Assembly (NCBI GenBank): GCA_029339195.1
Contig: JAPTJF010000099.1
Coordinates: 92,182-156,181 of the forward strand
Length of the DNA: 64,000 bases
Reading direction: 5' to 3'
From: Micractinium sp. NFX-FRZ
Lineage: Eukaryota; Chlorophyta; Trebouxiophyceae; Chlorellales; Chlorellaceae
The notes beneath the pieces were generated by a model, which was not told the DNA's origin, did no database searches, and saw only the letters and a program-made list of their open reading frames with translations. Shown here piece by piece: positions 56,697 to 64,000 of this stretch (its first letter is position 1; each line of letters starts with the position of its first letter). The position numbers and the translations under genes were made by a program.

Positions 56697-57697
56697 TCAC
56701 GACTCCCCAAACATGAAGCGCACGCGCTGCAGCACAGAGTCCTGGCTGGGGTCGTAGGGCGCATCTTTAGAGGGGATCTCCAGTATGGCCGGCACCGGCT
56801 TGTTGTAGGCATCTATCAGGTGACGAATCATGCCGGCAATCACCTGCAGGGAGGCAGGCAGAGGGAGGAGGGCAGACACGGGAGGATTGATGGGTCAGAG
56901 CAGTGAGGAGCGCCGGCTTGTAGCGGTGGTGGCAGGCAGACGGGAGCCTGCTAGGGCGGCGGGCAGCGGATACGAGCAGCAGGATGGCGGGCCTGCCAAT
57001 AAGGCGGCGTCGACAGCGTCAATGTTGCAGCTGCCATCCTCTGCTGCATGGTGCCCAAATTTATGTTGGCAGTCTGGGTGGCTGGAGGTGTGAGACGTGC
57101 AAGGTGGCAAAACTCTACATTGAGAACCCTGGGGGCTTGTACCACGCCACTACCGCAGCTACCAAATTGCAGTGTGACGCGCAGGCGACACTCAGCCTGA
57201 GAAGCTCCCTACCCCGCAACACCCACGCAAGCACGCATACAGCGCCTGCCGCACGACGACTACCCCGCACAGCCCGCCCGCACTGGCCGCGACCTAGCAC
57301 CCGCATCACGCCGCCACCGGCCCACCTGGTTGATCAGCAGCACCGCAATGTCCTCACGAGTAGTAAACTCCCGGAACGCCTCCTCAATCCGCGCTTGCGT
57401 CGTCTCTGCAAGTCAGGCAGGGCGGCAGCGCACGAGCAGGCCGCACTGAAGTGAGGCGACCCGAGGCAGGGCGGGCGGCGCACACCCGCCGCTGCCAGCA
57501 CCTCGCCACTCACCCCGGTCTGCCTTGCTGCAGACGCCTTCGTGCCCATCCCGGCCCCCCTCCCACTCACTGTCGTCCACTATCAAGAAGTTGGCGCGCT
57601 TGCGGAGGTCCACCTGCCCCACGCCGGTCAGCAGCAGCCCCGTGGCGGTGTCCTGATCCACGATCAAGGCCAGCAGGCTGCCCTCCTGCTGCGCCAT
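56697..57697 (-). CDS. VMA7: V-type H+-ATPase subunit F
   Basis: Three exons (57697-57571, 57405-57326, 56843-56697) encode 117 aa, close to the usual 120-130 aa. Characteristic blocks are [20 protein letters not shown] at the N-terminus, [20 protein letters not shown] in the middle, and [20 protein letters not shown] followed by [14 protein letters not shown] at the end. Subunit F is part of the central rotor stalk of the V1 sector, which couples ATP hydrolysis to proton pumping into vacuoles and endomembranes. Exon phases close cleanly and there is no extension. It diverges from the DTWD1-like gene. Confidence 0.96.
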
Positions 57698-58060
57698 GGC
57701 TGCAGAGCAGATCGCGGTGCGCAAAAAGTGCCGACGGTCGCCTGAGCAGTCGGGTGTTGCGTACAGCACAATCGGTCTTGATGGAAGTTGAGATGTCGTC
57801 CAGGCACAGCAGGCGAGAAATGCGACAAAGCGGGAGGAAAGCCGGTCCAAGGGTTTCGGTGCCCGCTATGTCCGGTCGTGCCCACCCTCATTGAACATCT
57901 GCAACGATGTACCACGCGTGTCTAGAGAAGTAGGCTGCGCTCTGTGCCGTCGCTGGCTGTGTCGCCTCCACTTGCGTGCCGCTCTTTGGCAGGTCCAGCG
58001 CGCCCACGGCCCTGCCTGAATGGTCACGAGCACCCTGGTGAAGCCGTCGATGCAGAACCG
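57698..58060. promoter_or_regulatory. Bidirectional promoter region, V-ATPase F / DTWD1-like
   Basis: A 363-bp gap between divergent start codons. No specific motif was assigned. Confidence 0.4.
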
Positions 58061-59889
58061 ATGGCGCTGCAGCCACCAGCGGTAGCGCGGGGCTTGCGCA
58101 GGGTGGCGTGTCCGCTCTGCGGCCGGTCACGAGCGACTTACTGTGAGGACTGTGTGCTGGTGCTGGAAGAGCCGCCTCCTCAGCCCATCAGGCTGCCACG
58201 CAAGGTGTGATGCAGATTACCGAAGGGTACTGGTAGCGGTCAGCATTAGCTGCAAGGCTCAGAACGCACCAGCCCGCCCACGCTGCCAGCTCCACTGCTG
58301 TAGCATTTCGCTGCCTGCCTCAGCCGTGTGCCGACCCGCAGCACCGGCTCGCCGACTTGCCTGCGCCGCCCGCCTGCAGTTTGACATCGTGCAGCACGGA
58401 GAAACCAACGCACGCAGCACCGCGCTGCATGCCGCGCTGCTGGCGCCGGCAGATGCCGCCCTGCACCGGCATGCAGGCACCGCCACGTCACGGCGGTGCG
58501 ACCCACTCGACCTGCAGGCGAGACGGGCGAGCAGGGCCTGGCTGGCCAGCAAAGGCAGATGAACTGTTTTCTGGCCACGAATATGGATGAAGCGGCAAGC
58601 AGATGTGCCTGCTGCTGGCTCTTTCGATGCTGCTGCAGCTCCCCACATGGGTGCGAGCACCCACTACCTGTTTTGCTTGCAAGCCTCGCCGACCCGCCGC
58701 CCTGCCATTGCTGCTCACCCATCCTTGCAGCTGCCCGACTTTGACCCGTCCACCACCGTTGTGCTGTTCCCTGAGGGCCCGCACACGGAGGTGGTGGGCC
58801 AGCCAGGGTGTGCGCCCTTCCAGCGGGTGGTGGTGCTAGGTGAGCAGCTGGCCTGCAGTGCTGCCCGGTACTGCTGCGCTGTGCTGCTGCGCTGTGTCGC
58901 AGCTTGGAGCGCTTGTGCCGAATGCCGATGTGCGAGGCTCAGCATGAAGTCAGCTGTCACAAGCAGCGCTTGCTCTGTGCGATCCAGCGGCATGCGCCCC
59001 ACGCCGTCTCGCCCTGCCCTTGCGTTCATGCCTACCTCTGGCCAATCACAAGCCGCTTCCCCTGCCTCCCCCACCCCTAATGCCTCTGCAGAGAGCAGCT
59101 GGAAGAAAGCGCGCGGCCTGCTGAGGCACCCCAAGCTGGCGGGGCTGCGCTGCGTGCAGCTGCCGGCCGGCTGCCACTCCGACTTCAGCTGGCGTCGTGG
59201 CGATGGCGGCTTCCGGGGAGCAGTGGAAGGCGGGCTGAGCAGCATTGAAGCCATCTACCACTGCTGCCGGTGCGTGCCCAGATGGCGGGCGATAGGACGG
59301 GTTTTTGTGCGTGTTGGCGCACTTGCTGTGCGTTGCTGTGTGCCCCGCTCGGCAGGCATTTGTGTGCCACTACACAGGCCTTGGGCAGGTGCAGGCACAT
59401 GCAGGGCTGGGTGCGCAGCAACAGCTGGCCTGCCAGAGTCAGCACACGGCAGGCACCCCCGCTGTAATAAGCGCCCGACTGACTTCTGCGCCTCCTACCT
59501 CCGCACTGGCCGCTCTCGTTGAGCGCAAGCACCCCTGGCCTCTGCCCTGTCTCTGTAGCCTCTTGGGCGGTTCTGGCGACAGCTATGACGGCCTGCTGCG
59601 GTTCTTCAAACACACACGGGAGCTCGTGGAACAAAAGGGCGCGCTGCCCACAAGCCGGCAAGCGGCCCGCGCTCGCGAGCAGCAGCAGAAGCAGGCAGCG
59701 GCAGCAGCAGCGGCGTCGACAAAGTGCCTGCCATGTCAGGCTGCACAGCAGGGTGTGGCAGGCAGGGAGTGCCAGCCTGAGGTGGCAGCAGCACAAGCGC
59801 CAGCAACAGTTGGCACGGCAGCGGCGTTGGTATTAGCAGGCGGGCAGCAGGCGAGGGAGGAGCAGGGGCAGCTGGGCAGCGGCGGGTGA
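58061..59889 (+). CDS. DTWD1: DTW-domain tRNA-uridine aminocarboxypropyltransferase (DTWD1 type)
   Basis: Five exons (58061-58204, 58380-58517, 58731-58839, 59092-59269, 59559-59889) encode 299 aa, near the DTWD1 length. Cys17-x2-Cys20 and Cys28-x2-Cys31 (ACPLCGRSRATYCEDC) form the N-terminal zinc-type motif. FDIVQHGETNARSTALHAAL and VLFPEGPHTEVV match the conserved DTW blocks. The signature D(S/G)TW region instead reads ESSW (131-134) in VVVLESSWKKARGL. LSSIEAIYHCCR is the conserved C-terminal helix. The family adds the acp group from SAM to tRNA uridines (acp3U). The intron after exon 2 appears to start with GC, chosen to keep the frame. The tail is Ala/Gln-rich. No targeting signal is clear. 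Confidence 0.85.
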
Positions 59890-60099
59890 TCCTGGATCTT
59901 ACACGGGGGCGTCGCCAGGGCAGGCGGCTGCTAGCCAAGCAGCGTCGACAGCACTTTGCAGGGGCACACCTCTACCCTGCTGCTGTTCCCCCCACTGTTC
60001 CGGGGCTGGAGAGTTTTGTAGGAGCGAGAAGAGGCAGGAGCAAGCACGCCGTGCTGTGCCCGCGTGTTGCGTTGTTCCCGCCTGGCAAATGAGTCAGGA

Positions 60100-60104
60100 T
60101 GTAA
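60100..60104 (+). terminator. TGTAA poly(A) signal of the DTWD1-like gene
   Basis: TGTAA lies 211 bp after the stop at 59889. A second copy is at 60151. Confidence 0.55.
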
Positions 60105-60155
60105 GAGCATGCTGATAACATTCAACTGACATCAATCAATGATTTAATTATGTAA

Positions 60156-61875
60156 CACATGTTTGGTCCAAGGAGCCCGCAGGACGGGAGAACTTGTCAC
60201 GGTTTCAGGAGTTGCAGTGGAAAAGAATCGGTCAGGTGTGAAGTGGCTGGCTGGGCCAGCTATTTTTGAGGGGGGGGAGCACATCTTGGTGAAGTGCACG
60301 GAGGGGCTGGAAGAACGAGCAAAGGCAGAGAAGATGGGTCGTGGGGGTGGGGCAGCGGGGGCAGTGGGTGGCAAGAGTCTGCTGCCTCGCCAGCCTCGGG
60401 GGTGCAATGGCAATGCAAGAAGGCCACGAACCAGCCGACGGGTGGGGGTGGGGGTAATATGGGAGGTTGTTAGTTGTGGAAGTGGAAGTTGCTCATGCAT
60501 CAAAATGGCATTCCCTTCGGTCCTGTTACACCATGTGCGTCTGAGCAGAATGGAAACCGAAGGCAATACCCTCCGCCGCGTTTGCCTGAGCTCCTAGTCA
60601 GCGCCGCCCATGCAACCTGCACAAGACGCACCTGAACGGGGTGCCCAGAAACAACACAAACATGTGCCGCCCAAGAGGCCGGTGGCCACCAACCCTGTTC
60701 AGCCTGGCTGGCCTCCATGGAACTGCCTTGGCTTGTTACACGTCGCCAGCCTGAGCAACTGCTGCACGTGTGTGTGGGGCGTGTGGGTGGGTGCCAAGGG
60801 GCGGGGAGGGCGGGTGTGGTGAGGTCAGGAGGGAGGTGTTGCAACGGGCCGCGGAGCCTCAGCCTGTGCAAGTGCCCAGGTAACGACAGCTTCATGGGAG
60901 GGATGGAAGCTGCTGGGGCCATGCCGGGTTCGCGGGGGCCGGGAAAAAGGATGGATGGAGGTTCAAGGCGAACAGGGGTTTCAAAGGAGCAGGCGAATGG
61001 AACGATACATCTACAGAAAGGGGAGGGCGTTAGGGGAGCAGGGCACACAGATTTGGGTCGTGGCTGCGCAGGAAGCGAGCGAGAGAGGGAGCAACGGAGC
61101 GGGCAAGCAAGTGTGTGTTGGGTGGTCTGCTGTACAGAGCAAAACTGAGGGGCGGTGGGCTGGAAAATGGCGGGGCCGTGTTGAGGGGTTCGAAAGGGCA
61201 GGCGCCAGGTTGCAGGCTGCGCAGCGCAGCGCCCCAGTGTGCAGGGGGGCAAGCAGGCAAGTGTGCACTGCACCAAAGGTGTGTGGGGAGGGAGGGGGAG
61301 CAGACAAGCACGTTGTGACAGGACAAGAACACAGGGATACGGAGGGGGGTGAATATAATAGCTCAGCGCCGGCTGTACAGTCCAGGCAGGCAGGGGGCTG
61401 TCGCTGCTGCCAGCAAGCAATGGCAGGGCAGGTCGGCAGCTCCCGGCTACGGCTGGCGAGCGGGGGAGGGCGTGGCAAAACAGGGTGCTTGCAGCACGCA
61501 GGGGCGGGGGTGGGGAGCAGGCGCGGCAAGAATGGGAGTGCTTGGTTCTAGCTGGGTAAGGCTAAGGGGGGTGAAAGAATGAGAGGGTACGGGCAATTAG
61601 GAATTGGTGGATACGACAGCCCCTCATGAGAAGAGCTGGCGGCGTCTGCCTAAGTTCTCTGCTTGCAACCGGCACCAGCTGAAGAGAAGGAGCGTGGGCA
61701 GGTAGGCGCGTAGGAAAACAATGGGCGCAGTCAATGTTGTGGCGCTGTGTTGAAGAGGGGGTGCAGGGCCTGGGGCGCGCTGGCGCTCAGCCAGGCGCGC
61801 TGCTGCAAAGCGCACTTATTGCGGTTTGGTTTCGTTGGGCGCCTGCCAGCGCAGAGCACTGCCAGCTGGCACCCC
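60156..61875. other. 1.7-kb gene-free spacer
   Basis: GC-rich on both strands, with several long open frames but no recognisable protein sequence or spliceable exons. Minus-strand TGTAA motifs at 60736-60740 and 60526-60530 suggest that much of it is the 3' UTR of the last gene. Confidence 0.45.
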
Positions 61876-64000
61876 TCAGTCATCCATGCTTGCAGCAATG
61901 GCCAGGAAGGCGAGCGGGTTGGAGTCTGCCTGGGCTGCCGCCGCCGGCATGGCGTCGTCTCCCAGATCCGCCGACAGGGGCCGCCGCCCAGCGCTGCTGC
62001 GCGCGGCATGCGTGGAGACGGGGGTGTGCGCTTCCAGAGGGGTGCGCCGCTCCAGCGTGCCAACAACCCCCGGCGCCTTCACCGGGGTGGCGTGCGCAGC
62101 GGCCAGGCCTGCACGCACAAGGGACGCAGGCTTTTGAGGACGGGGGAGGGGCAGCTAGGACGGTGCTGCGCAGCGGGCCTGCCTGCCTGCTTCAGAGCGT
62201 GACCCTGCACCTGCCGCGCCGCCTTGCCCCATAAACGCTCGCCACACACCTTCCTTGCCTGCCACCAGCCACCTCCCACCCCCCAGCAACTGCCCCCCGT
62301 TCTCACCGTCGGCCTGCAGCGCGGTGCTAAAGAGGGAGCCCTTGGGCACGGCACCCGCCGCACGCGCCGACAGCACCTCGCCAAAAGAGGTCTGCAGGAA
62401 GGGCGGGGGGCCCGCACCCGCCAGCGGCGGCATGCCCAGCGTGCCCAGCAGCGGCAGCTCAGCCACGGGCTGCACGCCCTGCAGGCACAAGAGGCAGGCG
62501 AGGCAAGCGGGTCACAACTTGTGAGGATGGAAGCTGTGGGGCGGCAGCCCCAGGGCTCGCAAATCCACCCCGCTACCCCTCCCCCCTCCTCCGAGTGCAC
62601 CCCACCCCATGCAACCTCCCCCACCCCGCCCTGCTGCACCACACCCCAACGAGGCGGCAGCCACCCTCTGCCCACTTTCACTCACCGGCGGCAGCTGCGG
62701 CGCGGTGAAGCCCGCGGCGGCGGCCATGCCACACATGGCCGAAATGGCTGCCGCCATGCCTGGGAACACAGAGGCCAGGCTCATCATGACCTGCCCAATG
62801 TACAGAGCCTGCTGCTGCAGCGCAGCCTGCTCAGGCGAGGGGGCGCCGCCTGCCGGCGCAGCGTCTGCCAGTGCCGTGCCGCTGCCGCGCTCCTGCAGCG
62901 CGGCGGGCGGCGGGGGCGGGACGCCTGCCTCCGCCGCCGGCTCGTGCTGCCGCTGCTGCTCGCCCTGCGGGGCGGCCGCGGGAGCTGGCTGCGTGCTGGC
63001 GGGACCAGCAGGTTCGCCGTGGTCGCCGGCGCTGTTGTTCTTGGCCTCTGCTCGTGCCTCGTCGTCGGCTAGCTGAGCCGGCGCTGCTGGCGTGGCCAGC
63101 GCAGGTGTCCGCTCCTCTCCCTGCTCCTGCTTCACACCGGTTGCGGGCGCGGGCGCCGGGCTGGCCGTCTGCTGCTGCTGCTGCTGCTGCTCCTGCTGCT
63201 GCTGCTCCGCCGCTGCCGCAGGGACTACTGGCGAGGCCGCAACTGCCGGCGCCGCTGCCGCGACGGCCGGCTGGCCGCCAAACAGCGCCGAAGGGTCAAA
63301 CGGTGGCGGCGCCGCCGCTGCTGCCGCTGCCGTCATCGCAGCGTGCGTGCCGCCGAGGCCGCTGCCGTTTGTGGCCACCAGCCGGCCGAATGCCTGGTGG
63401 AAGTGGTGCATGAAGGTGCGGTGCTCCTCGCCTGCGCCGGGCAGCGGGATGGGGCCGCCACCTGGCATGCCACCTGGCGCCGCCGACGGGAAGAAGGCGG
63501 ACATGAGGGAGTTCATGCCGGCAAACATGGCGGGGTCAAACAGGGGGTAGCCTGCATTGCATGGGAGGGGAGGAGGCAGAAGGGGGAGGGAGGCGGGGAG
63601 GGTGGTGGGTGAGGACAGCCGGAGGTGGTCAGGGCTGGAAGGAGGGGTGAGCCGCCAAAGCACCACGGGGTGGGGTGCAGGGGCCAGCCGCGAACCGATG
63701 CAGCGAACCGGTGTGCAGCTGGCGGAGCAGCGCTAGCATGCTGGCAGCAGGCGGGGCGAGGCAAAGCAACCACCAGCGGGCAGGGCACAAGGCAGGAGCA
63801 GCGCACCTGTGCTGCCCGAGGTGGAGAGCGAGCGGAGGAAGGCGGCGGGCGGCCCAGCAGCGGCGGCGGCCGCCGCCGTCCCCACCGCCGGCGCCTCCTG
63901 CTCGCTGCAGTGCTCTGTGGTGGAGCGCGTGTGCTGGGAGGAGTCGCGGGATCCAGCGGCGCGGCCGCTGCCGCTGCCGCCGGCCGAGCGCCCGGCGCCG
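61876..64000 (-). CDS. Gln/Ala/Pro-rich protein, possible transcription regulator (5' end missing)
   Basis: Four exons are visible on the minus strand: 64000-63807 (continues beyond the window), 63551-62686, 62478-62307 and 62108-61876 (stop). They give about 487 C-terminal residues. The sequence has Ala, Gln and Pro tracts (a pure Q run near 63171-63210), Met/Phe-rich islands (YPLFDPAMFAGMNSLMSAFF, FMHHFHQAFGRL), an acidic/Lys patch (GVKQEQGEERT), and ends NPLAFLAIAASMDD. Such composition is common in activation regions of algal transcription factors, but no DNA-binding domain is in view. The family is not recognised. The upstream part would be needed to name it. Confidence 0.62.

Noticed and set aside
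60500..61529. Overlapping 170-306-codon open frames on the minus strand
   Set aside because: Composition is random Cys/Pro/Arg/Ser-rich with no family similarity; such frames are expected by chance at this GC.
1..64000. CRISPR arrays, tRNA or rRNA genes, insertion sequences, viral genes
   Set aside because: I looked for spaced repeats, cloverleaf-like segments, transposase motifs and capsid or polymerase motifs and found none. The short repeats present are simple sequence or exon duplicates.

Overview
The window is nuclear DNA of a coccoid green alga, most likely a Chlorella-type trebouxiophyte. The evidence is high GC content, dense short GT-AG introns (up to about 13-14 per gene), long Ala/Gln/Pro homopolymers built from CTG/CAG and GCC repeats, and TGTAA-type poly(A) signals after many genes. 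Nuclear genes for a plastid fructose-1,6-bisphosphatase and a thylakoid-lumen protein show a photosynthetic host. I rebuilt the genes by joining exons at splice sites and checking that phases closed, so coordinates are gene spans and exon lists are in each entry.

Layout. 1-2099 (+): 3' part of a secreted Pro-rich, Cys-rich protein. 2618-6683 (-): WDR76/CMR1-type WD40 protein with a PCNA-binding (PIP) box. 6900-8965 (+): GRAM-domain protein, sharing a GA-repeat promoter region with the WD40 gene. 9646-10052 (+): small coiled-coil protein. 10669-12574 (-): pentapeptide-repeat thylakoid-lumen protein. 13205-16658 and 19898-23361 (-): tandem MYND-finger paralogs with identical exon phases, flanking a small secreted protein gene (17929-19098, -). 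24112-30785 (+): 15-exon membrane-anchored barrel protein that looks like a retaining glycoside hydrolase, with an antisense protein-kinase relic in intron 2. 31190-34769 (-): GPN2 GTPase. 35530-40225 (-): neurochondrin. 40525-44996 (+): LUC7-like U1 snRNP protein. 45910-49507 (-): plastid FBPase. 49748-55526 (+): UDP-sugar pyrophosphorylase. 56697-57697 (-): V-ATPase subunit F. 58061-59889 (+): DTW-domain tRNA acp-transferase, DTWD1 type. 61876-64000 (-): C-terminal part of an unrecognised Gln/Ala-rich protein.

The genes are housekeeping functions and do not form an operon or obvious pathway cluster. FBPase and UDP-sugar pyrophosphorylase are divergent neighbours (240 bp apart), and both serve carbohydrate metabolism.

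The most unusual signal is not a gene. In at least five genes (glycosidase-like, GPN2, LUC7, FBPase, UDP-sugar pyrophosphorylase) the introns carry decayed copies of the adjacent exon end, including its splice junction, usually offset by about 95-130 bp. These 'ghost exons' look like remains of small tandem duplications across exon-intron borders and may show how introns grow or arise in this lineage. A 74-bp near-perfect inverted repeat sits in one such intron.
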